From NCBI GenBank assembly GCA_026413225.1, contig CM048554.1, positions 44,611,963-44,675,962 of the forward strand: a DNA stretch of 64,000 nt, given 5' to 3'. Shown here one piece after another: positions 1 to 9,899 of the stretch. Source of the DNA: Otis tarda. Taxonomy: Eukaryota; Chordata; Aves; Otidiformes; Otididae. A program made the position numbers and the translations under genes. How positions within the stretch are numbered: position 1 is the stretch's first letter; each line of letters begins with the position of its first letter. The notes below the pieces were generated by a model. The model saw only the letters and a list, made by a program, of their open reading frames with translations, was not told where the DNA came from and did not search any database.

Positions 1-310
1 GACTTGCAGAGGACATACAGCAGCCTGACACTGTTGTTGTTGCTCCCCACGCCTTCAGCCCTGCTCCCAGCACTACTCCAGCACCCAAGGGCAGGAAACT
101 GGAAACTGCAATCACAGAGCTTATGTTGCGGTGGAGCTAATGCATACCCTTCACTGGCATCTCCATGTGCTTCTGCTCAACGCCACCATGGGGGAGTTGC
201 CAGGTGCACAAATAGAAAATCTCAGATCATAGCCTAGCACTACAGAGTACACCTGTAAGATACAAGTGAACATCTTTAATAGAATTATTTTGCTCAGAGT
301 TGCAGCTTAC
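1..310 (-). other. SLC3A1: SLC3A1 intron 2 (partial)
   Basis: This lies immediately 3' (in gene sense) of the exon 2 donor, so it is the start of an intron that continues off the left edge. I see no exon here. A 77-codon plus-strand open frame in it has no recognisable product and runs against the gene. Confidence 0.75.
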
Positions 311-490
311 CTCTGTCATGTATGGCTGCAAGCAGATTCTCAAAATCACTCATTGATCCAAACATGGGATCAATATCATAGAAGTCTTCAGCTCCATACC
401 CAAGGTCTTTTAAGGGGGACTTATAGAAAGAGGTGATCCAGATGGTTTTTATATTCAAATATGTGATATGGTCCAGTTTTTCTTGGATAC
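311..490 (-). CDS. SLC3A1: SLC3A1 (rBAT) coding exon 2
   Basis: This is the second coding exon of the rBAT/SLC3A1 heavy subunit, which pairs with the light subunit b0,+AT (SLC7A9) to carry cystine and dibasic amino acids across kidney and gut apical membranes. Read on the minus strand, it has an acceptor (ctaaacag) at 491-498 and a donor (GAG then gtaag) at 306-310. The 180-nt exon is open and completes the split Gly codon left by exon 1. Visible peptide pieces include [20 protein letters not shown] and [16 protein letters not shown], which fit the start of the alpha-amylase-like TIM barrel of the family. It covers about residues 143-203 of a protein usually near 685 aa. The later exons lie outside the window. 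No disabling change is seen. Confidence 0.95.
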
Positions 491-1727
491 CTGTTTAGAA
501 GAAAGGGCCATCATCTGTTTAGAAAAGGCAAAATATTTATGTTGAAATATGAAAAAGCCATAGGCTTTCAAATATGCTACACAGGTCTCTGCTGCATACA
601 AAGTAACTTCTGTTTCTTTGATACATAACCATCCCATTTTCACTGATCTCAGGTAGCAGGGCAATCTTGACACTTCTGCAGGAATAGCATGAGATCACAG
701 AACAAGCCAAAGTCACTTTTATAAGGAAGATAAAGCAGGATTTTTTTTTTAATCAGATCAAGGCAAATTTCTAGTCTATTATAAAAATATTTACAACTTC
801 ATTTACTAAATTTAATGCTCACATCTGAACATAAACTCCTACATTTTGTTAAAACGCAGCAACAGCATTATTTTCCCATTTCAAGGAACATCACTTAATC
901 CTCACACCACCCAAAGGGAAGCACAATTTTAATGCAAGATCCTAGGTTTTCCCTGGCATTACAAAAAAAAAAAAAAAAAACAAAACCCAAAAAACTCTTA
1001 GGGGGGGTTTCTGTTGTTTTCTTTAAGAACACCTCACTCCAGCCTCCCCTAGCATTTTTAAACCCAAAACTCTATCTTCCTGACATGTTACGACTGGCAT
1101 GCAACTACAGAAACAGTTTCTTCTCTTCACGTGCCAGTAGAGTATATGGTTAGTATAGTATATAGAGTTAGTGGTTCTTGTTTAGAGGTTTATCGTCTGT
1201 TATGGTGTTGAGCCTTCCCCTTCTGAAACTTAACTCTCAGCTAAGCTACCAGTAAGTGGCATTGTCTCTTAGTATCAGCTACCCCCTCTCAATGCTTTCC
1301 TAAGAGCTCAAAAACACACAGACCATGAACAAAACAAAAAGTAACACATCTTTCTCTCCTCTTTGTCACTTTTCCTTACAGAGAGGCAGCCAACCTAACA
1401 TGACAAAGTGCTGAGCACCACCTGTCCTCCTGATTGACCTCAGTTTTGTGGAGATATCTCACTGATGGCAGCTGTGCTGCTGCTCACTCTCAGCCCCACC
1501 TCTAAATATCCATTCTGACTCCAGGCTTAGATTTAAAAACTTGAGCAAGAAGCCCCTTAGTCTACTAATGACAATGTGATTTGCCGTTAACGATTAATCT
1601 GACAAAATTTATTCCTCTTTCCAGTATGGTGGCCTTCTCTATTGGGAGATTTCTCTGTATTTTTTAAGTGTATATACACACAGACTACACACAGCTTTGC
1701 ACATACCAAGAATGGAAATTCACCCAC
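491..1727 (-). other. SLC3A1: SLC3A1 intron 1
   Basis: This 1.24-kb intron separates coding exons 1 and 2 and is bounded by GT-AG signals (gtgggt at 1727-1722 and cag at 491-493). It holds short A and T runs and an HNF1-like palindrome at 1586-1598. No coding segment with splice signals was found inside it. Confidence 0.85.
1586..1598. promoter_or_regulatory. HNF1-like palindromic site in SLC3A1 intron 1
   Basis: The 13-mer GTTAACGATTAAT is a near-palindrome differing by two bases from the HNF1 consensus GTTAATNATTAAC. It lies about 130 bases into intron 1 from the exon 1 donor. HNF1 factors control many kidney and gut transporter genes, so the position is suggestive. Binding is inference only, and such AT-rich motifs arise by chance. 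Confidence 0.3.
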
Positions 1728-2154
1728 CTTTCAGATCCCCATTTCCATCCATGTTGCTGTCCTTGAAGGAACGAGGATAGATCTGATAAATGGGACTAGC
1801 CTGCCACCAGTCAAGGCACTTTGGAGAGAGAGCAATTATTGCAATTGTAGCACCCACAAGCACAACAGCAGCGGTGATTATGAGCCAGAAGAGAATCTCC
1901 CTGGTGACTCTGTACCGGGCTTGGCTGGAGAACTTCAGCAAGACTTCCTTCGGCATCCCCGCATAGGGCTTCAACACCGGCTCCTCCGTACCTGCTGCAT
2001 CCACATCAACACTGCACGTTTTTGGCATTTCTTCTTGGCTACTGGTATCGGCCTCCTTGTCATCAAAAGCCTCATTTTGAATAAATCCATTGTTCTCCAC
2101 ACCTCCTTTCTCGTTCAGCTCCATAGGTAAGCTCTTAGCTTCCTCTTCAACCAT
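1728..2154 (-). CDS. SLC3A1: SLC3A1 (rBAT) coding exon 1 with start codon
   Basis: First coding exon of SLC3A1, encoding the cytosolic tail, the single membrane span and the start of the ectodomain of this type II membrane glycoprotein. The ATG at 2152-2154 is in good context (AAAATGG). It opens 142 codons plus one base, ending at a GTGGGT donor. Residues 1-85 are acidic and polar with the family motif [10 protein letters not shown] (63-72). Residues 87-109 are a hydrophobic span starting [13 protein letters not shown]. Cys113 in [10 protein letters not shown] corresponds to the cysteine that in mammalian rBAT makes the disulfide to b0,+[14 protein letters not shown] (123-134) begins the amylase-like domain. 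The N-terminal tail diverges most from mammalian proteins, as expected. This frame is clearly the gene; the overlapping plus-strand 162-codon frame is its shadow. Confidence 0.97.
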
Positions 2155-2290
2155 TTTACTTCAACGTCTTCTCCTGAAGACTTGGGCCACAGCAAGGAAA
2201 TGTTGCCAACACACCTTTGTTCAGTGAAATGAGAAGCAGCATAATTAGCACCTGGGTTTATAATCAATCCTGACCAACTGGCCAAAGTTC
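2155..2290 (-). promoter_or_regulatory. SLC3A1: SLC3A1 5' UTR and proximal promoter with TATA-like box
   Basis: On the minus strand TTATAAA lies at 2257-2263, about 105 bases before the ATG. A start near 2228-2235 would then give a 5' UTR of roughly 75-80 nt. An AT-rich element (GCTAATTATGC) lies just downstream of the TATA-like box. The segment is not CpG-rich, in keeping with a tissue-restricted gene. The transcription start is inferred, not seen. Confidence 0.55.
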
Positions 2291-4661
2291 AAAAAGAGAC
2301 AAAAAGGGCAAAGTGCTCCTGCTCTTCTGCATAATAGGAATCTTCAGCAAGATAACAAAACACTACAAGAAAGCAGAGTCTTCCAGAGAGGCAAGGCAAT
2401 TGCTCATACAGCCGAGCAGGGTTATCTTTACTGTTGCTCTTTCCAGCATACCAAACTTTGCTTCCTTTTGACAGCAGTGAAAAAATTGAGGGTTTTTTTT
2501 TTTTAACCAATAAGAGACTTAGTAAGTATGCAGCTTTCCAGATTGGTCATGGCCTCCCCCACCTAAAGCAGTTTGAGCATTAATGAGTAATTTAAACATG
2601 GACAGCAGGAAGGAGGTGTTGACAACTTTTGGCCCAAAAGTAACAATACAAGCTAAGAAGTAAAAATACGAAGGCCAGTTGTGCTTCATTTCTCACAGCT
2701 TAGAAAAACAAACCCCTCCTAAAGTAACCCAGATCACAGCCCCTCCCCCACCCCCCCAGACTTTTAAGCAGTAACAACGGTAAGGCACATACCAATCCAG
2801 CAATTCACAGCATGTGACTGGTTGCTACACCCAGAGCTATCACCGGGTCAGGACAGGACAGCTCTGCCCAGGCACAAGCAAGACTCAGAAGACAGAAACC
2901 CAATGCCCACTATTAAAATTTCATACTTTTTTTTTTTTTTTTGAAAAAATAAAAAGGCATTTAAAGGAAAGCACCCTTTCCCTTCTTCCTCTTTCCTCCC
3001 TTTCTACTACTCTAGCCAGGAAAAAGCATTGCCCAAAGTCTGCACAAGCATGCACTGATTTACACATCGGTGCCCTAAGCCCCAGCGAGCCCCCATCCCT
3101 CGGGACAGCCCCTCCAGCCACTCCCCTCTGCCCAGGCATACCAAAACAAACACAAAGCAATATACATTTGCCAAGGAGCTGCTTTATCATATGTAAAAGC
3201 AAACACCTGGCCATGACCACAGGGTCAGGGTCCCAGGGAAACTCATGGGCAACTGCAGTGGAGAAAAGATTGGTTTTGGCCTCAAAAATATATTATCTTT
3301 GCCTCAAACCATGAAAGTTTCTAAACTAATGACTGAAGAAAATCCAGCATGCAATATTCAAACAATTAAAAAAATGTGTTATTTCCTCAGTAGCTGAGCT
3401 AAGAAGAGGTCATCTTCTCTGACAAATCTAATCTTTTTGTTCCCTTTCCTCACAGCAGTGCCTGTGCAGGGTCAGGTGGTTGCCAGAGCACTCGAAGTTA
3501 ACGGCAGTAGTTTCAGTGTCTGTAATTCAGTATTGCCAGGAAATTCGGGAGTGGGAAATTATTTGATACAGTCTTCCATCTAATGATTTTACAGTCTTAC
3601 TATCATATATCAGTAAGCTGTAAAAGTTTCCAGGCAGGTACAGTACACTCGGGGCATAAGGTTGCATTCAGTATCTGCTTGGAATATATCAGTCGTGGTT
3701 TGCTGTACACTTCGTTAATCTCATCTATAACGCCAACCACTCCTCCACATCCCGTCACAATTGCTTCATTTCAATGATTTCATTTCAGATTAAAATACAG
3801 AAAGTTTTTAGATTGCATCATGTACACCTTGAGACCTTACGACTCCCTGCCTTGCTTTTTCCCCTAAACTCAGAACTTTAAGCATGCCCATGGCTTCCTG
3901 CACTACCCAAAAGCTCCTTCAAGCACCCAAGTACAGCGGAAAGCAAAGCAAGTCAGAGGCAAGAGCAAAGGACATCCAAAACGCCACCACTTGCCATGTA
4001 CACATCGGTCAGTCAAGGTTGGGTGCACAGAGACTGCTCAGCACCAGGGCTGGGAAAGTCTGGAAACAGACTCTCAGCACTCTGAATCGTGGGTTTTTGG
4101 GTTTGTTAGGGGTTTTCCAGTTTTCCATTTTGTATTTTTTGAGGAGTTTTGTTGTTTGTTTTTTTTTCCTACACCATAAACATGTTTCTAAATTGTGGGG
4201 CTGCCACAAAAGAGAATCAGAATTAAGAATACAGGTCCGTCTACATATAAATATATATTCTGTGCCTTTGTTTTTATATTTATGTACACACATCCCTCAG
4301 CAATGTGTCCGACCCTCCAAAAACCTCGTAACTCACCTCAAGTACAAAGCCAACTCTGCCAGCTCACAAGACAGTACAAAGCCAACGCCTGTAAGGTAAG
4401 GCTTGGCTCCTGCTGTTATATTTAGAAAGAAAGAGGTAAGTAGTATGCTAAAAAAAAAAAAAAGAAAAAGAAAAAAGAAAAAAAGACATTCACGAAAAAA
4501 AGAAAACTACGAGTAACACTGACAAGCAGACTGTACACTAGTTATCCAAGTAGCAGGGTTGTTTTATTTACTTATTTGTGTTTTGTTTATTTTTAAATGC
4601 ATTCCCAGCCATAGCATCCCATCCGACAGGACCAGCCACCACCCTTGTCATTCCAAGTCTT
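2291..4661. other. Intergenic DNA upstream of SLC3A1
   Basis: I see no gene in this stretch. It has short homopolymers (A/T runs near 2491-2503 and 2927-2942) and a purine tract at 4449-4505. The open frames here, the longest about 170 codons on the plus strand, overlap on both strands, are low-complexity and match no family I know. Confidence 0.6.
4449..4505 (+). repeat. A-rich purine tract
   Basis: Nearly pure A with scattered G over about 55 bases, a low-complexity (A/G) tract. It lies about 160 bases before the LTR and is not part of it. Confidence 0.8.
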
Positions 4662-4666
4662 TCCTA
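4662..4666. repeat. Target-site duplication, left copy (TCCTA)
   Basis: TCCTA directly precedes the LTR start TGTC. The same five bases follow the LTR end at 5805-5809. A 5-bp duplication is usual for ERVL-class integration. Confidence 0.85.
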
Positions 4667-4840
4667 TGTCATGGTTTTGTTAGTGAGGGGGGGGCCTAAG
4701 GTGGTAGCTTCTGCAGGAAACTGCTAGAAGTCGCTCCCCTTTGTTCAGTGGACTTGGCCAGGCCTAGGGCGGACCCGCTGCTGGCCAAGGTCGAGCCGAT
4801 TGGTAGCAGAATGTCCCGTGATAACGCCTCTGCGATAACT

Positions 4841-4848
4841 TATTTAAG
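4841..4848 (+). promoter_or_regulatory. TATA-like element of the LTR
   Basis: TATTTAAG in the U3 part of the LTR, on the plus strand, about 775 bases before the LTR polyadenylation signal. That spacing is long for a usual R region, so either R is long or the true start lies elsewhere in the GC-rich middle. Confidence 0.35.
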
Positions 4849-5615
4849 AAGGGGAAAACAGAGAAAAAAAGAGAGAAGACAAGATGTGAAGAAGCTGAGC
4901 GGGGGCGGAGGCGCAGAGGGGGAGGCGCAGGCCTCCTTGGCCTTGCAGGCCTCACCCTCTGGCCTCTCGCAAGGCAGCCGACTGGGCCCGACTTGGTCCG
5001 GCCCGGCTGCAAGAAGTGGAAAGGAGATGAGAAGTGAATAAGATGTAAAAAAGATCCTGAGAGACGTCTGCCAGCCTGTTGTGAGGAACGGCTGCAGACG
5101 CCAAGGTCAGTTCAGAAGGAGGGGGAGGAGTAATGCGGCTCCTGGCCAAGATTCCCCTGCAGCCTGTGGTGACGACCATGGTGGAGCAGGTTGTCCCCCT
5201 GCAGTCCATGGAGGTTCACGGAGGGGCAGAGATCCACTTGGAGCCCGTGAAGGACCCCGTACCGGGGCAGGTGGATGCCTGAAGGCGGCTGTGGCCCGTG
5301 GAGGGCCCGCTGGGACAGCCGTTCTGGAGAGACTGTACTCCGTGGAAGAGATGACCCACGCCGGAGCAGTTTTGTGAAGGACTGTGGCGTAGGGGTGGGA
5401 CCCCACAATGGAGCAGGGGAGGAATGTGAGGAGTTCTTCCCCCGACCATGAAGCAGCGGCGGAAACAACGTATGATGAACTGACTGCAACTCCTATTCCC
5501 TCTTCCCCCCTGTGCCGCTCGGGGCGGGGAAGGTAGTAGAGATAATGTTAACCTCCATCCACCCCTCTTCCCAAGCTTATCTTGTTCCCTGTCTCATTAT
5601 CCTGCTGTTTGTAGT

Positions 5616-5621
5616 AATAAA
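5616..5621 (+). terminator. LTR polyadenylation signal AATAAA
   Basis: AATAAA on the plus strand, followed by T-rich then GT-containing sequence (5626-5665). It fixes the LTR orientation as plus, opposite to SLC3A1. Confidence 0.65.
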
Positions 5622-5804
5622 TGAATAGTTTTCCCCAAGTCGAGTCTGTTTTGCCCGTGACGGTAACTTTAAGGATTTCTCCCTGTCCTTATCTCAAACC
5701 TCGAGCCGTTTTTCCTTATATTTTCTCTCCCTGTTCTTTCGGAGGGTGGGGGGAGTGAGAGAGAGACTGCGTAGTCTGGTCCTGATCAGGGCTGAACTAC
5801 GACA

Positions 5805-5809
5805 TCCTA
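5805..5809. repeat. Target-site duplication, right copy (TCCTA)
   Basis: TCCTA directly follows the LTR end and matches the left copy at 4662-4666 exactly, with no divergence. Confidence 0.85.
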
Positions 5810-6699
5810 CCAGGCTGACAGGAACTGGGAATAACCTCCTTGCATTTGTAGAAAATACCAAGGATGTATTCACCTGGAAGACAATTGCATGACAAAACAG
5901 CAAAGCATTAGCAATGACATCTAATCAGATTTCAGTGTTTCTTTTTCGTTTCTCTCTAACATCATGCCTGACACACGAGCCTGCAGAGCCAAGGCCAGCC
6001 ATGCTGTTGGTTTGCTTGGTACCACATCATGACTGCGTCACACAATTTGCCGTAAGTCATGGTCAGAGTCTCTTGAAGAATGCACCTTAAGTTTGAGGAT
6101 CCTTGTGTTCACCACTCTGCAGAATGGGCATACAACAAGAGAAGGGGGGTGTCAGAGCATTTACATACTCCAGACACAGAGCAGCACTTCTGCAAGTACC
6201 AGAAAGCATCTCTGGCACATCACTGGGACACCGACATGTAATTTATCATAACAAATAGCTGCTCAAAGAGTAATGTTACGTGACCATGACTTAAGATGCA
6301 GTTTTGTGTAAAATTCACCAGCATTTAATACTAATTTAATAAACTCTTATCCCTGACTGCTAGTTCCTACCTTGCATTGCCCCCTGCCTTGTGTCAGGTG
6401 AAGTGTTCAGGCAGCTGTGCAGTGAACCAGACTGGAAAACAGATTTGGCTGAAAATAACGATTATTTAATTCTTCAGACAGCTCTGTTCCTAATCCATCT
6501 GGTCCCCATGAAACCACAAGAATGCTTCTGCCAGCCCAGCACTGGGAGGAGGAGGAAAACAGGCAGGGAGAGGGGCCAGGACACAAAGCACAGCTCCTCA
6601 ACTGAGCAACTCTTCAGTCACATCATATCCTTAGTGTCTAACACTTGTTTTAGCACATTCCTGTCTGTCCCTTAGAGAAAGTCAGGGAATAGAAAGCAG

Positions 6700-6850
6700 T
6701 TAAGTCTCACACCCATAAACACTGCTGGAACGAAAGACAGGGAGAGGGTTTAAATTCTGTTAGCCCCTTACCCACGACCACACATGAAATCTGCAGAGGA
6801 TCAGGGATCTAACCCCACTTCACCCAAGTACTATCTCATTACTACCCGAA
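6700..6850 (+). repeat. Possible degraded tRNA-derived SINE (MIR-like)
   Basis: The stretch around 6767-6815 (ccacgaccacacatgaaat followed by ctgcagaggatcagggat and ctaacccc) resembles the 'aaggtcacacaggaaatctgtggcagagcagggatc' block of old amniote SINEs. The match is by eye and covers only part of an element. Confidence 0.3.
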
Positions 6851-9800
6851 ACACTGTTGAAGTCCTGTTTTCAAATGAGTATTTCAGCCCCACCCCTTTT
6901 ATTTAAGCCAGTAAACTTAATGGTGATAATTGCCTGCATGGCTGTGTGCGCCTGATCAAAAGATACAGGGAGGTTACCCTTCGTATGCATACATCTTACA
7001 ACAGATAAAGGCCAATTTAGTATTTCACTAGTCAGAAGCTGCCACTGCTCTCTGTATGCACAGTTTGGAAACCATGACTTTCCCCTTATTTGAACATCTT
7101 GCAGGTGCCCATCAGCCAACATCTGCTCTGCAACCCCTGCCATGCAGGAACTGTGTCTCTAGAAGAGCTGCTCTTGTCCTAATGTAATCTCCAAGTAACA
7201 TTAAAGGTTTATTTATACCTTAAATAGGACAGATCATGTCTTAATTGCCAAGGGTCTGGCTGAAAAAGAAGAAGATTATGCTGCTGAGGTAGACAAACGC
7301 AGCCTGCACAACCCAGAGGCCATGTACAGACAAATTGTGTGTACTACCTCCGCCTTTCTCTGGTGGCTACAGGGCATGCAAAGATACAGGGATACACAGT
7401 TATTTCAAGGTTAAACCAGGATATAATCCATCCTGGAAACAACCAGGCTGCTGTCTTGGTGAACATATGGTTTTTACAGCCAGGCTGACCATGTTCACAG
7501 CCTTCAGTTGTATTTCAGATCAACTCCACGTTGCTACGTAAGAGCTGCAGCACAAGCAGGTACCAGGGGAGCACAGGTATGCTTCGGCTGGACCCTTGGG
7601 ACCTTGAATACTATAAGAATTTGTCCAGAAAACCTGGAGGGAAAATACAGCCAAGGAAACAAGTCTGGACAGTCACCTACTATGGACTCTGGAGAAAAAG
7701 CCCAAGAATCTGATATCTCCTATGTGTTTTTCTTTGTAGATCAAAAATAAAACTGTACAGATATTTTGATTTTATTATAGACCTACCTGTTTCTTTTTTT
7801 TTTTTCTTTCCTCCTTGTCTTGAGGAGTTGCTCATCTTAAAATTGTTTGATAAAGGGAAACTCTAAACTTCATCTTAAGAGAGGTAGATCACCAACAATT
7901 CCTACTGAGCTTTAACTTTTTCCCTTTTAAAATATATTTTATGTATGCAGGCATTATGCTTCTGGCTTGCTCTCAAGCAATCCTGAAATCGGTTCCCTCC
8001 TGAGCAATTTCATAGTTTAGCAGGAGTAACTAGGCAATGTAACTGCATTAGCAGAATCCACTGAAAAGCATTAAATAGTAAAGAAAACACTTCACATTTT
8101 TGCCAGTTACTCTGTTTACCTCGGGGTTAGATAGGGAAACAAAACCAATCGGTATGTGGGCAGTAATACCTGCTATCTCCATGCAGACTGCCACGGTTAT
8201 TTCTGTAAGATGGAGGGGTTAATTTTCACAAGTATTTCTTAAGTATAATTATTTAGATGCACTGGCTGACTAAGTAGTCTGCTGTTTGATGCTATACAAA
8301 TGCCACGTAGCTTGCCAGTTATTTGATACCATACATATTACACTGAAAACCACACAGAGGTGTGATTAAGCATCCTAATGTGCTAAGTGTAGGAAGATGG
8401 TTATTGTTAAGAAGTTCTCTCGCTTAATGCTTTTTCATTAAATGGTTTTTTACCACTGGAACTGGTCTGACATAATGCACTTTACCTCTAAATATAACCT
8501 CATTATTTACAGAGTCAGTGCCAGCTGTACACCCTTGTAAAGAGGCAAACAATATGGTTGTCAGTTTTTCCTCAGTGGCTCCCCCAAGACTGACGGATAA
8601 TCTGACCTTTAAAGCTACATTTTGTTCAGCACCAAGAAAGTCCTCCCTTGACACTGTGGACAGCCATCAAGAAAGAGGTGCTCTTGAGGAACAAGTTTCT
8701 GACATGGTATCTTTTATCCTGGGCATCCCTGACCATCTGTGATGTTTCTGCCATCAGCCTGAAGTTCCAGAGGGTGGCAAAATGTAATTCCATGGGATGT
8801 TGTGACATGGTTTGGTGGACGATTGGTTTTTTTTTGTGTGTGATTTTTTTTTTTTTTAATGCTCTTAGTCCACTAATGGACTATGTGATTAAAGATTAAT
8901 AGCATTATGAACACTGTAATTAGCTATCGCTTGGCTCACATGACGTTTCAGGGGTAAGTTTTGAGTGAAGGAGGCACCTGGCCCCTGCCCCTCACAGGTG
9001 ATCAGCACAGCTGGCTTCTCCCACTATTTTTAGTTAAAATAATTATCCTCTAATTCTTGCCATTAGCATAGCTACAAGAACTGCAGCATGCAGAGTTTAC
9101 TCCTTCTGGATGCCCTCCCCTACAGAGGGTCAAACACTATACTGTCACATATCCACAGAAAAACTTACTTTAGGGTAAGTTGCCTCTCCAGGAGGAAGCT
9201 CACTCACACAACTGCACCCTTCTCAATTTACTGTTACCACTCTTCCCTTTACTGCATTAGTCCATCACAATTCTGTCCTAGAGGATGACAGTTTTCAACT
9301 TTTCAACTAATTCTAGACCACTAGCCTCTAAACATCACCAAAACCAAGTTTTGTTTCAGAATCATCTGGCATTCAAGGATCTAGTTATCAGGGGGAAAGT
9401 GTTGCTTGGTGAAAGGTGAAGAAAGCATTACCTGCAATGAATACCAGCCCTTCCATTTCGAACTTAGTGAATCTACTGAACTGTGTGGGCTCTTCAGGTG
9501 CCATATCTCACATTATCTATCTGCACAAAATAGTATCAGGCACCTAGCTTGTCTATACTAGTGAACCAGACCAAAATGTAATCCCACATTCAGTAAGTAT
9601 TCACATAGTGCTTTTAAATTTCCCTCGCCCCCATCACTCAAATAGTGAGTGACAACTATCACGCATACCCATTCCCCTCCCCACCCCAAGGATAATTAAA
9701 GCAAATGTCCATCCTTTGTTATAAGATGCACTCTCATAGTTCCCATGCTTTTAGCTCTGCCATGCTGTACAGGAGTCTGCAGTACCAGGTATAGTGGGAC

Positions 9801-9883
9801 TCTAATTCACTCAGAACAAAATCAGCTTGCATTTCAAAGACAAATCTTCCTATTTGGAAGAGTACTGAAGGCTGAATAAAAAA

Positions 9884-9899
9884 ATAATAATAATAATAA
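9884..9899 (+). repeat. (AAT)n microsatellite
   Basis: About five AAT units inside a longer A-rich run, 9877-9905. Confidence 0.85.

Larger units (their letters stand above)
4667..5804 (+). mobile_element. Solo LTR of an ERVL-like endogenous retrovirus
   Basis: A 1138-bp segment begins TGTCATGGTTTTG and ends CTACGACA, so the termini are inverted (TGTC/GACA). It is flanked by a perfect TCCTA duplication. It is GC- and CpG-rich against AT-rich surroundings. A TATA-like TATTTAAG lies at 4841-4848 and AATAAA at 5616-5621, placing U3, R and U5 in plus orientation. The middle (about 5160-5480) has imperfect repeats of a unit around 'ccgtgga...gacccac...ggagcag', which I recognise from avian ERVL LTRs. 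No internal gag, pol or env sequence is present, so it is a solo LTR left by recombination between two LTRs. The short frames in it are not genes. The exact subfamily name is not claimed. Confidence 0.9.

Noticed and set aside
870-930. Possible MIR fragment ('acttaatcctcacaccaccc')
   Set aside because: The neighbouring 'ttcccatttcaag' block is in the wrong order for a MIR, so the match is probably chance.
1642-2130. 162-codon plus-strand open frame
   Set aside because: It is the antisense shadow of SLC3A1 exon 1, which is clearly coding on the minus strand.
2814-4425. Open frames of 94-171 codons on both strands
   Set aside because: Low-complexity, mutually overlapping, no splice partners and no family resemblance.
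4748-5489. Cluster of GC-rich open frames and apparent CpG island
   Set aside because: All lie inside the solo LTR with its own target-site duplication. They overlap on both strands and match no protein family.
8816-8850. Possible second LTR start ('tgtgacatggtttggtggac')
   Set aside because: No matching terminus, polyadenylation signal or target-site duplication was found downstream.
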